A stretch of DNA of 64,000 nt from Corydoras sp. C115 (GCA_019802505.1 JAFMOC010000039.1:2824648-2888647); one strand, 5' to 3'; positions 32,579 to 44,205 are shown, numbered from the stretch's first letter. Notes: a model not told the origin generated them from the sequence alone. Numbers and translations are program-made.

Positions 32579-32815
32579 TATTATCTTCTGATTAATCCTA
32601 TGCTATGGACAAAGGTTACAGGGGACAAACTCCCTCACCGAGACACGCTATATAGGGCTATTAGGAACAGCCAATTTACCTTAAATCCATGTTTTTTGAC
32701 TGGGAGAGGGAAACCAAAGAACCTGGAGGAAACCCACGCAGACACGGTGAGAACATGGAAACTCCACCCAGATTGGGATTCGAACCGGGAATCCCAGCGC
32801 TGAGAGACGAATGTA
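32579..32815 (-). mobile_element. V-SINE, diverged and shortened
   Basis: ATTATCTTCTGATTAATCC to ATCCCAGCGCTGAGAGACG. The middle is deleted. Confidence 0.82.
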
Positions 32816-32819
32816 ATAC

Positions 32820-33005
32820 ATTTACATTACATTTGTCATTTATTGGATGCTTTTATCAAAAGCGACTTATAAGGTGAGCAGAGTGTTAATCAGAACATCC
32901 CTGGAGCAATGAGGGTTAAGGGTCTTGCTCAAGGACCCACACTGGTAACTTCAGTAGACCTGGGATTTGAACCGCCAACCTTCAGATTGATATCCCAGTC
33001 GAGTC
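32820..33005 (-). mobile_element. tRNA-derived SINE with L2-type tail, partial
   Basis: TTACATTTGTCATTTATTGG, CAAAAGCGACTTATAAGGTG and CTGGGATTTGAACCGCCAAC align with 15000-15245. The A-box end is replaced by other sequence. Confidence 0.75.
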
Positions 33006-33061
33006 CTTTTATTTATGACTGGAGAGTGATTACTGCGCAAAATTTTCTCAATATCCAAAAT

Positions 33062-33222
33062 ATTCGTGGTTCTCTTTCTCTGGGTTCTCCAGTTTCCAAA
33101 ACATGGATTCAAGGTAAATTGAATGCCTTAAAAATTTTCCCATGTGCGATATAGAGTGTGCGTGTGCGTGTGCCTGTGTGAGTGAGTGTGTCCACTCGGG
33201 TTGGCGCCTTGTCCTGGGTAGA
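33062..33222 (+). mobile_element. V-SINE core fragment, diverged
   Basis: TCTCTGGGTTCTCCAGTTTC to CCTTGTCCTGGG. Confidence 0.68.
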
Positions 33223-33227
33223 TTTAA

Positions 33228-33275
33228 GGATTCAAGGAGACTTTATTGTCATTTACATAACATGTGGTATGTAAA
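33228..33275. repeat. Short dispersed-repeat fragment
   Basis: TTCAAGGAGACTTTATTGTC followed by ATTTACATAACATGTGG resembles a teleost repeat edge I recall without a name. Weak. Confidence 0.35.
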
Positions 33276-33428
33276 CAAAACTCCACGCTGGGGGGAGGGG
33301 GGGTAGGTGAGTTGCGTTGGGGGTTTTGTTTTTTTTTTTTTTAGTTTTTTTTGCTATTATATTTTTATACTTACATTTTTATTATACGCTGCTATATTTA
33401 ATTTTTCTTTTTTTTTTTTCTAATGTAA

Positions 33429-33561
33429 TATCCATCCATCCATTATCTTCTGCTTTATCCTCGACTAGGGTCGCTGCTCCTCTACTAGGGGGTTCCACAT
33501 GCCCATCCAGGGGAGGAACGTTTCGGGCACAGGGCAGTTTCACCCAGGACAGACACTTACT

Positions 33562-33598
<37 letters not shown>

Positions 33599-33640
33599 TA
33601 TATGGGGCAATTTGGAGAATTCCATTTACCTTGATCCATA
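33429..33640 (-). mobile_element. V-SINE, 5'-truncated
   Basis: CCATCCATCCATTATCTTCTG to ACCTTGATCCAT, containing (CA)n at 33564-33588. The core and head are missing. Confidence 0.85.
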
Positions 33641-33654
33641 ATAATAATGGATGG

Positions 33655-33810
33655 ATGGATGTTTGTGTGTCTGATAAAAAGTTTGTAAATGCTATCTCAC
33701 CCACATCCCGTTATCTGATTAAGCTGAGACTTTGCACAATTGTTCATCATCGATGACAACACATGAATCATCTAAAAATATATCAATTCATTAACTAATT
33801 AGTGGTAATT
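33655..33810 (+). repeat. Dispersed repeat family X, copy 1
   Basis: GTGTGTCTGATAAAAAGTTTG, CATCCCGTTATCTGATTAAG and CATCGATGACAACACATGAA to CTAATTAGTGGTAATTCATT. Other copies: 41435-42316 (inverted, SINE-split) and 62305-62910. Not a named family to me; no coding frame. Confidence 0.82.
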
Positions 33811-34146
33811 CATTCATTCCTTATCTTCCGCTTTATCCTCTATTAGGGTCATGGTGGGGTTCCCCATGCCCATCCAGGGGAGAACATTTCGGGCGCTGGG
33901 CAGATAGACCCAGGACAGGGTGCCAATCTATCGCTCGGCACACACTCACTCACACAGACACACTCTATATGGGGCAATTTGGAGAACTCAATTGACTTGA
34001 TCCATGTTTTTGGACTGTGGGAGGAAACCGGAGAACCCGGAGGAAACCCACACAGACACGGGGAGAACATGGAAACTCCACCCAGATGGGGATTCGAACC
34101 GGGAATCCCTAGCTGAGAGGAGAACATGCTAGCCACCGTGCCGCCC
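33808..34146 (-). mobile_element. V-SINE, full length, directly after family X
   Basis: ATTCATTCCTTATCTTCCGC to AGCCACCGTGCCGCCC. Confidence 0.92.
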
Positions 34147-34257
34147 GTGTAATATTTAAATTAACATTTTTAAATTCCACCACTTAGAGTAAACTGGCTC
34201 CGTGAAATGGAATTGTGTTTAAATATAAAATTGAATATTTAAAAAAATATATAGAGA

Positions 34258-34382
34258 TAGCTGCCCAGTGCCTGAAATGATCTCCCCTGGATGGGCAAAA
34301 GGGACCCCCCCCCCCCTTCCTCACCCCCACCCCTCATGTGACCCTAGTAGAGGATCAGGCTGAAGACAATAAATGAATGAAT
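34258..34382 (+). mobile_element. V-SINE 3' fragment
   Basis: AGCTGCCCAGTGCCTGAAAT to AAGACAATAAATGAATGAAT, with an inserted C-rich stretch. Confidence 0.8.
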
Positions 34383-34985
34383 AATGTTGCTGAACCTTAA
34401 CAGGATAATAACATGCCAGGCAATATCTCTGGGAAGTGGAGTTCTGCCCTCGAGGGTATCGTCTGCAGTCATAACAATCATGAGTCCGCCATATGCAGCA
34501 CTATACCATGACACAAATGCTAATGGTAATGGTATACATGTTCAGACATAAGGCTCAAACCCAGATATCCCTGAGTGGATTCTCAGAAGCGCCGGCGTCA
34601 GAGCTGCCTACATAAACACCAGCACTATTTGTAGGACGGTGTGCAAAGAATAGCACAGGATGTGGCAGAAATACTCACACGGGTGCAACAGCAGTAGTAG
34701 GTCAAAGTTTTCCATCTTAGCTTGTGATGGTCTGATGTATTTAAGCGACAGTATGTTGTGTTGGCTAAAGTTCCCTTTTGACTGGCACCGGCTCCATGAC
34801 GACGGCCCGTTTAAACATACCATTACAGAAAAAGAGGAAGTGTCGGTCGGGGGGAAGCGGAGTTTGTAACCCAGGAGATCAGCTGATTCCACGGAATATG
34901 CTACTGTATGACATCGGCCTGTCTCTAAATTACACCCCCCCTCCGCCCTCCCTCCCCCTGCCCGCCGTCTATTCCTTATTTAACA
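34383..34985. other. Intron sequence, nothing recognised
   Basis: Open frames at 34608-34892 (-) and 34660-34869 (+) overlap antisense without any recognised domain. Confidence 0.5.
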
Positions 34986-35072
34986 TTAGACAGTAGGGGT
35001 GCGAATCTCTCAGTATCTGGCGATTCGATTCGATTCCGATTTTTTAGGTCACGATTCGATTCAGAATCGATT

Positions 35073-35418
35073 TTTCCATCCATCCATCCATTATCTTCCG
35101 CTTTATCCTCTATTAGGGTCATGGGGGGGTTCCCCATGTCCATCCAGGGGAGAACGTTTTCGGGCGCTGGGCAGATACACCCAGGACAGGGTGCCAATCC
35201 ATCGCTGGACACACACTGACTCACACAAACACACTCTATATGGGGCAATTTGGAGAACTCAATTGACTTGATCCATGTTTTTGGACTGTGGGAGGAAACC
35301 GGAGAACCCGGAGGAAACCCACGCGGACACGGGGAGAACATGGAAACTCCACCCAGATTGAGATTCGAACCTAGTGCTGAGAGGCGAACGTTCTAACCAC
35401 TAAACCACCGTGCCGCCC
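35073..35418 (-). mobile_element. V-SINE nested in the hAT-like element (1)
   Basis: CCATCCATCCATTATCTTCC to ACCGTGCCGCCC, inserted within the left subterminal GATTTTT region. Confidence 0.92.
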
Positions 35419-35659
35419 TTTTTCAGTTCAAATTCTCTTTAAATTTAGTTTAAATGATGTGATTGACAAGATGAAACGACGATGTAAACAAATAGAACGT
35501 TTATTTAAAACAATACTTCAGGTTCCGTCCTGTATCAAATCTTTTTGCATCATTTTATATTTATACAAAAAATAGGATTGCGCTAAATTAAAATGAGCAG
35601 TGTTGGGTTCACTGAGCTGCCTGCCTTTTTCTTACATTAAAAACATCTATCAGTGAACA

Positions 35660-36008
35660 TTCATTCATCCATCCATTATCGTCCGCTTTATCCTCTGTTA
35701 GGGTCGCGGGGGAGGGGGTTCCCCATGCCCATCCAGGGGAGAACGTTTCGGGCGCTGGGCAGATACACCCAGGACAGGGCGCCAATCTATCACTGAACAC
35801 ACACACAAACACACTCTATATGGGGCAATTTGGAGAACTCAATTGACTTGATCCATGTTTTTGGACTGTGGGAGGAAACCGGAGAACCCGGAGGAAACCC
35901 ACGCAGACACAGGGAGAACATGGAAACTCCACCCAGATTGGGATTCAAACCGGGAATCCCTAGAGCTGAGAGGAGAACATGCTAACCACTAAGCCACCAT
36001 GCCGCCCC
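35660..36008 (-). mobile_element. V-SINE nested in the hAT-like element (2)
   Basis: Full-length copy. Flanks GTGAACATTC and ATGAACAAATA suggest a short duplicated target. Confidence 0.92.
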
Positions 36009-36214
36009 ATCAATGAACAAATAATTCAAAATATGTTAATACCAAAGTTTACCATGGTGCATTAACCTTTAATCCAATCTTTACAGTCAGAGTGCATTTA
36101 GATTTTGCGAATCTTTAAAACTTAACATTAAAAATAAAATACACACTTCAGTCTTTTGAACTATACTGTACATTTACTACATTAACTTTAAATATTAAAT
36201 ATAATTTCAACTTC

Positions 36215-36557
36215 GGCGGCTCGGTGGCTTAGTGGTTAGCATGTTCTCCTCTCAGCACTAGGCATTCTCGGTTCGAATCCCCATCTGGGTGGAGTTTCCA
36301 TGTTCTCCCCGTGTCCGCGTGGGTTTCCTCCGGGTTCTCCGGTTTCCTCCCACAGTCCAAAAACATGGATCAAGTCAATTGAGTTCTCCAGATTGCCCCA
36401 TATAGAGTGTGTATGTATGAGTGAGTGTGTGCCCAGCGATAGATTGGCGCCCTGTCCTGGGTCTATCTGCCCAGCGGCCAAAACGTTCTCCCCTGGATGG
36501 GCATGGGGCGACCCTAATAGAGGATAAAGCAGAAGATAATGAATGAATGAATGAATG
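36215..36557 (+). mobile_element. V-SINE nested in the hAT-like element (3), perfect TSD
   Basis: The TSD AATTTCAACTTC lies at 36203-36214 and 36558-36569. The tail is GAATGAATGAATGAAT although the 3' body is the AGAAGATAAT type. Confidence 0.94.
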
Positions 36558-36658
36558 AATTTCAACTTCTTTTAGTTCAGGGTGATGTCATGCCAAACGG
36601 GTTCGCGCATTTGTTGTATTTGCAAAATACCTCGTTGTAAACAGTTGCTCTCATGTCG

Positions 36659-36660
<2 letters not shown>

Positions 36661-36699
<39 letters not shown>
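36661..36699. repeat. (CT)n microsatellite
   Basis: About 19 CT units inside the hAT-like element. Confidence 0.95.
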
Positions 36700-36701
<2 letters not shown>

Positions 36702-36998
36702 TGACTTTAAAAGCCAAACACCGGCTTTTAACACCAACGGGTGGCTCGATTCCCGCTCTCCCCTGCTCCATTCCTGCTAGCGAACTACAACGGGATCTGG
36801 TTAACAAGCTTGCTGTACGGTGGCCGAGCGGATCCGTAATGCGATATGCAGTACGCTCGGGAGGGGGCGTCAAAAACAAAACTTAAACACATTTTTTAAA
36901 AAACAATTCTTGGGCATTGTGAATCGATTCAGAATCGCCAGGACTACGAATCGCGATTCTTCGAAGAATCGATTTTTTCCTGCACCCCTATTAGACCA

Positions 36999-37614
36999 TC
37001 ATGCACGTTCCATTCTACAGCTGAGAACCACTCCCCGTAACATTCACAGCAGAGCTGGAGTCCAGACCCTGAGTGCTGAGCATTGCATGGTTCGGATTTC
37101 CATGCTCATGAAGTCATTACATGTGTAATGATATCTTGCCCTTTGTCCCCTGTGGATTTTACAAGGTAATGCCAGCAGTGCTATGGCTGGAAATTGGGTT
37201 TGGCTCAGCGCTGTGGTGGGATTCGTAGCCTTAAGTGGTGTTGAAAGCATTGTGTGGTTGATATCTCGCTGGCTCTTGGCTATAAGTGCTTAATCAGGCT
37301 GCCCGGTCCGTCCTAATGGACGCCATCTCTAATGGACAAAGAGAGCGCAACACTGCTGGTGCCCTGATCGACCCACTTGGCCACACCATTGATTAGATGG
37401 AAGAAATGGACTCTCCATCCGATGTCCACCTGCGGAGCATGGAGCTCGCACCCTGCTGAATGGATGTCTGGAACATTCCGGCCGGATGAAAGTGATTATT
37501 GACGGCCAGTGTGCCGTGTGGTTTCACGACATCAAACTAATTTGAAGGCTTGATGCAAGACACTGACCCTCCTGAGAGCCTGACCCTCTAGGAGAAGGCT
37601 AAATTTAAAATCTC
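36999..37614. other. Intron sequence, nothing recognised
   Basis: No gene or known repeat recognised. Confidence 0.5.
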
Positions 37615-37918
37615 TAGTAGGGTCCAGCCTATTCTCTAGTAGGGTGGGGAGGGGGGGTTCCCAATCCAGGGGAGAACGTCTCGGGCGCTGGGCAGATACA
37701 CCCAGGACAGGGTGCCAGTCTATCATTGGGCACACACTCACACGCGCTCTTTATGGGGCAATTTAGAGCATCCACTTTAACATGAATTCATGTTTTTGGA
37801 CTGTGGGATGAAATCAGAGAACCCATGAGGACCCGGGGAGAACTTGTAACTCCACCCAGATTGGGAATCGAACCTGGATCCTCAGCACTGAGAGGCGAAA
37901 ATGCTAACCACTATGCAG
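37615..37918 (-). mobile_element. V-SINE, diverged
   Basis: CTCTAGTAGGGTGGGG to ATGCTAACCACTATGCAGG. Confidence 0.85.
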
Positions 37919-38028
37919 GCCTTAATTAATTCGTGTCTTTGATGCAAGACATGTGTCGTCTCACCCTCCAGGAGAAGCCTAATTTTAAGGGTTTTTTTAC
38001 TAATGCTTTCAAGAAGGTGACTATTTCA

Positions 38029-38237
38029 GGGGGCGGCACAGCGGCACGTTCGCCTCTCAGCGCTGGGGATCCAGGTTTGAATCCCAATCTGGAGTTTGCA
38101 GGTTCTCTGTGTCGGCACGGGCCTTATCCAGGTTCTCCGGTTTCCTCCCACAGTCCAAAAACATAGATTCACAGTAAATTGAATGATCTAAATTGCCCCA
38201 TATAGAGTGTGTGAGAGAGGCGAACGTGTTAACCACT
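38029..38237 (+). mobile_element. V-SINE, 3'-truncated, fused to an inverted head fragment
   Basis: Plus copy from GGGCGGCACAGCGGCACG to ATATAGAGTGTGTGAG, then the minus-strand head words AGAGGCGAACGTGTTAACC. Confidence 0.8.
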
Positions 38238-38271
38238 TTATTTATTAAAGTAGTTATATATGTGTTTTTTT

Positions 38272-38970
38272 ATTTATTCATTATCTTTCACTTAATTCTC
38301 TACTAGGGTAATGGGAACGGGGGGAATGGTTCCCCATGCCCATCCAGGGGAGAATGTCTCGGGTGCTGGGCAGATACACCCAGGACAGAGCGCAAATCCA
38401 TCACTGGACACACTCTCACACAGACACACACACACTCTTTATGGGGTAATTTAGAGCACCCAATTTAACTTGAATCCATGTTTTTTGGACTGTGGGAGGA
38501 AACTGGAGAACCCGAATGAAACACACGTGGACACGGGGAGAACATTGAAACTCCACCCAGATTGGGGTTCGAACCTGGATTGCCAGCGCAGAGAGGAGAA
38601 CATGCTAACCACTGTTTACTGTGCTGCCCTTAATAAATACTGGATCCATCCATCATTATCTTCCGCTTTATCCTCTATTAGGGTCGCGGGGGGGTTTCCC
38701 TTCCCATGCCTATCCAGGGGAGAATGTTTCGGGTGCTGGGCAGATACACCCAGGACAGGGCACCAATCCATCGCTGGGCACACACACACTCACACATACA
38801 CACTCTATATGGGGCAATTTGGAGAATTCAATTGACCTTGATCCATGTTTTTTGGACTGTGGGAGGAAACCCACGGGGAGAACATGGAAACTCCACCCAG
38901 ATGGGGATTGGAACCGCGAATCCCTAGCGCTAAGAGGAGAACATACTAACCACTAAGCCACCGTGCTGCC
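38272..38970 (-). mobile_element. Two V-SINEs, the second with TSD
   Basis: Copies at 38272-38628 and 38643-38970. The second is flanked by TTAATAAATACTGGAT and TTAATTAATACTGGAT. It ends about 170 bases before the 39142 exon. Confidence 0.9.
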
Positions 38971-39141
38971 TTTAATTAATACTGGATATATTTACTAATA
39001 TTTAACCCTATTAAATATTTGGAGTAAACGTTTCTCTTAATTGGTTTGAAACACAGAATCTTTTACTGAAAACTCAACATCACATGCGGTTTTTTCTCAG
39101 TTTCTAACTTTCTCATATTTATTGTTCTTTTTTGCCCCCAG

Positions 39142-39275
39142 GGAACAAATTTAACTGATATTTGCACCGAGTTGCTGCTCCATGGCAATCTGCTGAAGAT
39201 CTCCGCAGGGAACATTCAAGAGCGGGTCTTCTTTCTCTTCGACAACCTCCTGGTGTACTGCAAGAGGAAGTCCAG
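39142..39275 (+). CDS. prex1: prex1 coding exon (PH domain, N-terminal strands; probably exon 7)
   Basis: This 134-base exon, starting in phase 0 and ending after two bases of a codon, encodes GTNLTDICTELLLHGNLLKI then SAGNIQERVFFLFDNLLVYC and KRKS plus AG. It corresponds to human residues 262-306. Two PIP3-contact residues of the P-Rex1 PH domain are conserved: K280 (codon 39196-39198) and R289 (codon 39223-39225). The acceptor is TTGCCCCCAG and the donor GTTAGC. The split arginine codon AG|A joins to the next exon at 46593. Confidence 0.93.
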
Positions 39276-39362
39276 GTTAGCCAACTACGTTACGCACATT
39301 ACTCACACTTCCACAGTAAACCCCACTCAGGTTGTTCAGCTTAGCGCTGAAGTCAGTCTACA

Positions 39363-39715
39363 GCTTTCTAAGTTCAAGTCAATTATTTCTATAGCACTTT
39401 TTACAACAGCACATTGTCACAAAGCAGCTTTACAGAATGAAAAGCCTTTAAACCCCCAAAGAGCAAGCCGAAGCGACAGTGGCAAGAAAAAACTCTCTGT
39501 TATGTTGTTATTCAAGGAAGAAACCTTGAGAGGACCAAGACTCAGTGGGGGACTCATCCTCCTTGAGCGGCCAGACAGCAACAACAGTGTAGGACACTAA
39601 TGTACAGATATTAAACAAATGGAAAAACTAACAACTGGAAAACTATATGTGAGTCCATTAGGGGGCGTCCTGCAGGACCGCCTTGTCAGGTTCCATCCAG
39701 TATTCGTCAGCATTC
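39363..39715 (-). repeat. Dispersed repeat family Y, copy 6
   Basis: TTCAAGTCAATTATTTCTATA to CAGGTTCCATCCAGTATTCG. It begins 87 bases after the 39142 exon donor. Confidence 0.88.
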
Positions 39716-39717
39716 GT

Positions 39718-39910
39718 TCAAATCAAATCAAATCAGGTTTATTGGTCACATGCTTAGATATACATGGTACAGCCAGCCGTGAAATTCTTACCTGAGATCT
39801 CCACATAAAGATAAAATAGAATAAAATCAAATGAACTATGAATGTATACTGTGCAAAAGAAGAGAAACTGTACAATTATGGCACTATAACAGACATAAAC
39901 TAGAATTGTC
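39718..39910. repeat. Dispersed repeat fragment (AATCAAATCAAATC type)
   Basis: AAATCAGGTTTATTGGTCACA, then GTGAAATTCTTACCTGAG, resembles the edge of a widespread teleost repeat with the same TTTATTTGTCACATG words. Not named. Confidence 0.45.
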
Positions 39911-40011
39911 TTAGAAGTTCTATCTCACACCCTGCGCGAGGCACGTCGCAACGTTCGTTACCATCGTACACCTCGCCAACAGTCTATTTTCTCACCATTG
40001 TTTAAATAACA

Positions 40012-40873
40012 GCACGGTGGCTTAGTGGTTAGCACGTTCTCCTTTCAGCACTAGGGATTCCCGGTTCGAATCCCCATCTGGGTGGAGTTTCCATGTTCTC
40101 CCCGTGTCCGGGTGGGTTTCCTCCAGGTTCTCCGGTTTCCTCCCACAGTCCAAAAACATGGATCAAGGTCAGTTGAGTTCTCCAAATTGCCCCATATAGA
40201 GTGTGTCTGTGTGAGTGAGTGTGTGCCCAGCGATGGATTGGCGCCCTGTCCTGCACCCGAAACGTTCTCCCCTGGGTGGTTTAGTGGTTAGCATGTTCTC
40301 CTCTCAGCACTAGGGATTCCCGGTTCGAATCCCCATCTGGGTGGAGTTTCCATGTTCTCCCCGTGTGAACGTGGGTTTCCTCCGGGTTCTCCGGTTTCCT
40401 TCCACAGTCCAAAAACATGGATCAAGGTCAGTTGAGTTCTCCAAATAGCCCCATATAGAGTGTGTCTGTGTGAGTGAGTGTGTGCCCAGCGATGGATTGG
40501 CACCCTGCCCAGCGCCCGAAACGTTCTCCCCTGGATGGTTTAGTGGTTAGCATGTTCTCCTCTCAGCACTAGGGATTCCCGGTTCGAATCCCCATCTGGG
40601 TGGAGTTTCCATGTTCTCCCCGTGTCCGCGTGGGTTTCCTCCGGGTTTCCCGGTTTCCTCCCACAGTCCAAAAACATGGATCATGGTAAATTGAATTCTC
40701 CAAATTGCCCCATATAGAGTGTGTCTGTGTGAGTGAGTGTGTGCCCAGTGATAGATTGGCGCCCTGTCCTGGGTCTATTTACCCAGCGCCCGAAACGTTC
40801 TCCCCTGGATGGGCATGGGGAACCCCACCGCGACCCTAATAGAGGTTAAAGTGGGAGATAATGAATGAATGAA
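40012..40873 (+). mobile_element. Trimeric V-SINE within one TSD pair
   Basis: Units at 40012-40275, 40276-40540 and 40541-40873, fused at GTTCTCCCCTGG[A/G]TGGTTTAGTGG, i.e. the 3' body of one joined to the A-box of the next. A single perfect 13-bp duplication TGTTTAAATAACA bounds the whole block (39999-40011 and 40874-40886). The last unit has the GAAT tail. Confidence 0.94.
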
Positions 40874-40886
40874 TGTTTAAATAACA

Positions 40887-41434
40887 ACGCTGCTTGTTAA
40901 TATAACTCCCCGCTGGGCGTGGCCGCCTCAAAACGAGGTGTGTTCAGGTACATTTCTGGTGATGGAAAACCCAGCTGCACCACCGCCTGCAAAGAACCTA
41001 GACAGACATCCACCTTTCATCCCATGACTTAATATTTCAGTTGACTCTAAACTAGCGCCCTCTAACTGTGAGTGTGTCGCTCTTCAGATGAACCCCGGGA
41101 AAAAAGTTCTGCGATCAATGCTCTGAAACTCACACAGGTCCTGTTTACACATGCTGTTGAAATATCTTATATCGTATATCGGACCATAAGAGGACAGCTG
41201 GAAACATTTACATTGCTTGTAAACTTTATTTTAAATATTTTGAGCAAAACCCTTGTGTGGACTGAGGAATGGTCCGTTTTTAATGCTTTGGTGGTTTTAC
41301 AGCCTTTTAGATGAAGAAATTATAATAGTTGCCGCCGCTGTTTATATTAAAAGGTGTAAAATGTGGACTTTCAGTTTTAGTGTGGGTAAAAACTACAAGC
41401 AAAATATTTAAAAAATCTTTTTTAAAAAAACCTA
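40887..41434. other. Intron sequence, nothing recognised
   Basis: The plus open frame 41072-41314 has no recognised domain. Confidence 0.5.
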
Positions 41435-42316
41435 TACCCACTCCTATATCGTGTTAAATGACTTTATCCTGAATTAATCCTGAAAATGGGCAATTTATCC
41501 ATAGAAAACATGATTAATTAATTAATTACCACTAATTAGGTTAGCACGGTCGCCTCTCAGCGCTAGGGATTCCCGGTTCGAATCCCCATCTGGGGGGTTT
41601 CCGGTTCGAATCCCCGTCTCCGGTGGGTTTCCTCCCATGTTTCCTCCCACAGTCCAAAAACATGGATCAAGTCAATTGAGTTCTCCAAATTGCCCCATAT
41701 AGAGGGTGTCTGTGTGAGTGAGTGTGTGCCCAGCGATGGATTGGCACCCTGCCCCGTGTTCTCCCCTGGGTGGTTTAGTGGTTAGGTGTCCTCTGGGTTC
41801 CCTCGAATCCCCATCTGGGTGGAGTTTCCATGTTCTCCCTGTGTCTGTGTGGGTTTCCTTTCTCCGTTTCCTCCCACAGTCCAAAAACATGGATCAAGTC
41901 AATTGAATTCTCCAAATCGCCCCATATAGAGTGTGTGTGTGTGAGTGAGTGTGTGCCCAGCGATGGATTGGCACCCTTTCCTGGGTCTATCTGCCCAGCG
42001 CCCGAAACATTCTCCCTTGGATGGGCATGGGAAACCCCACCGCGACCCTACTAGAGGATAAAGCGGGAGATAAAGTGCCCGAAACGTTCTCGCCTGTATG
42101 GGCATGGGGAACACCCCCACGAGACTCGTAGAGGATAAAGCGGAAGATAATGAATGAATGAATGAATGAATTACCACTAATTAGTTAATGAATTGATATA
42201 TTTTTAGATGATTCATGTGTTGTCATCGACGATGAACAATTGTGCAAAGTCTCAGCTTAATCAGATAACGGGATGTGGGTGAGATAGCATTTACAAACTT
42301 TTCATCAGACACACAA
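41435..42316 (-). repeat. Dispersed repeat family X, copy 2, split by compound SINE
   Basis: 41435-41539 and 42185-42316 are the two parts of an inverted family X copy. The outer word CCACTCCTATATCGTGTTAA pairs with AACACGATATAGGGGTGG at 62886-62903. Confidence 0.82.
41540..42168 (+). mobile_element. Compound V-SINE (three units) within a 16-bp TSD
   Basis: Units approx. 41540-41765, 41766-42072 and 42073-42168. The first junction repeats the CTCCCCTGGGTGGTTTAGTGG fusion of the 40.3 kb trimer. Bounded by AATTACCACTAATTAG at 41524-41539 and 42169-42184. Confidence 0.9.
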
Positions 42317-42912
42317 ACATCCATCCATCCATTATCTTCCGCTTTATCCTCTATTAGGGTAGCGGTGGGGTTCCCCATGCCCATCCAGAGGAGAAGGTTT
42401 CGGGCGCTGGTCAGAAACACCAAGGACAGGGTTCCAATCTGTCCCTGGGCACACACTCACTCACACAGACACACTCTATATGGGGCAAATTGGACCATTC
42501 AAATGACCTTGATCCTGTTTTTGGACTGTGGGAGGAAACCGGAGAACCTGGAGGAAACCCACACAGACACGGGGAGAACATGGAAACTCCACCCAGATGG
42601 GGATTCGAACCGGGAATCCCTAGTGCTGAGAGGAGAACATGCTAACCACTAAACCATCCAGGGGAGAACGTTTCGGGCGCTGGGCAGGGTGCCAATCCAT
42701 CGCTGGGCACACACTCACTCACACAGACACACTCTATATGTGGCAAATTGGACCATTCAATTGACCTTGATTCATGTTTTTGGACTGTGGGAGGAAACCG
42801 GAGAACCCGGAGGAAACCCACACAGACACGGGGAGAACATGGAAACTCCACCCAGATTGGGATTCGAACCGGGAATCCTGAACGTGATAACCACTAAGCC
42901 ACCGTGCCATCC
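42317..42912 (-). mobile_element. Dimeric V-SINE
   Basis: Units 42317-42655 and 42656-42912, fused at ACCACTAAACCATCCAGGGG, the reverse complement of the junction seen at 40275 and 41765. Confidence 0.9.
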
Positions 42913-43283
42913 AATATTATTAATCCTCGGGGGAAATCATAGTCATCGTATGTTACCTTAGCTCAGAAATACTATTCATAATGGTGCACAAGCACGCCTC
43001 CCACTGTAATTTGTTCTGCGCTCTCTTTATCTGCATCCCTGCTGGTGAACTTCAGTCTTGCTGGTTCTAAACGTGAGCAGCCGTTGACTGTACAGTTCAG
43101 AATGAGGAGTTTCTGAAGCACTGCTTCACACTTGTAAATCACACTTGCGTTTCACCTCTTTTTGTAAAGGGTGTGCCGGCTGGGGAATAACGACGGTACT
43201 AAAGCTGTGGTTACATTTGCAGTTTGGATTTTGGTCATAAACAACGAAGTCTGCTGCGGTTTATTGATTTCGTCTGATAATTT
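42913..43283. other. Intron sequence, nothing recognised
   Basis: No gene or repeat recognised. Confidence 0.5.
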
Positions 43284-43330
43284 ATAATAATAATAGTAAT
43301 AATAATAATACGTTTAATTTATAAAGAGCG

Positions 43331-43990
43331 GCGGCACGGTTCGAATCCCCATCTGGGTGGAGTTTCCATGTTCTCCCCGTGTCCGCGTGGGTTTCCTCCG
43401 GGTTCTCCGGTTTCCCCCCACAGTCCAAAAACATGGATCAAGTCAATTGAGTTCTCCAAATTGCCCCATATAGAGTGTGTCTTTGTGAGTGAGTGTGTGC
43501 CCAGCGATGGATTGGTGCCCTGTCCTGGGTCTATCTGCCCAGCGCCCGAAACGTTCTCCCCTGGACGGGCATGGGGAACCCCCCGCGACCCTAATAGAGG
43601 ATAAAGGGGAAGATAATGAATGAATGAACTACATTTCCCCGGGCGGCACGGTGGCTTAGAAATTTGCGTGTTCTCCTCTCAGCGCTGCGGATCCAGGTTT
43701 GAAGCCCAATCTGGGTGGAGTTTCCATGTTCTCCCCGTGTCCACATGGGTTTCCTCCGGGTTCTCCAGTTTCCTCCCACAGTCCAAAAACATGGATCAAG
43801 TCAATTGAATTCTCCAAATTGCCCCATATAGAGTGTGTGTGTGTGTGTGAGTGAGTGTGTGCCCAGCGATGGATTGGCGCCCTGTCTTGGGTGTATCTGC
43901 CCAGCGCCTGAGATGTTCTCCCCTGGATGGGCATGGGGAACCCCATCGTGACCCTAATAGAGGATAAAGCGGGAGATAATGAATGAATGA
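43331..43990 (+). mobile_element. Two V-SINEs inside one target duplication of the LINE
   Basis: 43331-43624 (head-truncated) and 43638-43989. The LINE sequence AATTTATAAAGAGC flanks the block on both sides (about 43316 and 43990). The linker is GAACTACATTTCCCCG. Confidence 0.9.
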
Positions 43991-44205
43991 ATTTATAAAG
44001 AGCCTTTCAAAAACCCAAGGACGCATTACAAACACATACAATCAATACTGTGAGGGGAAATAGAAATGTTTTTAGTTGAGACTTAAATGAAGACAAATCA
44101 GAACGGTCACGTAGAGTTTACAGTAAAGAAGTCCACAGGGTTGGAGCAGCGACGCTGAACGATCTGCCACCCATCAACCTTAATTTAAATCGAGGGACTG
44201 TCAGA

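Larger units (their letters stand above)
34994..36990. mobile_element. hAT-like nonautonomous DNA element, carrying three nested V-SINEs
   Basis: The left end TAGGGGTGCGAATC and the right end CTGCACCCCTA form terminal inverted repeats. Flanking octamers TTAGACAG (34986-34993) and TTAGACCA (36991-36998) match at six of eight bases, as expected for an old 8-bp target duplication. Subterminal regions are full of GATTCGATT/AATCGATT words in both orientations. Removing the SINEs leaves just under 1 kb without a transposase frame. The superfamily call rests on TSD length and termini. Confidence 0.72.
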
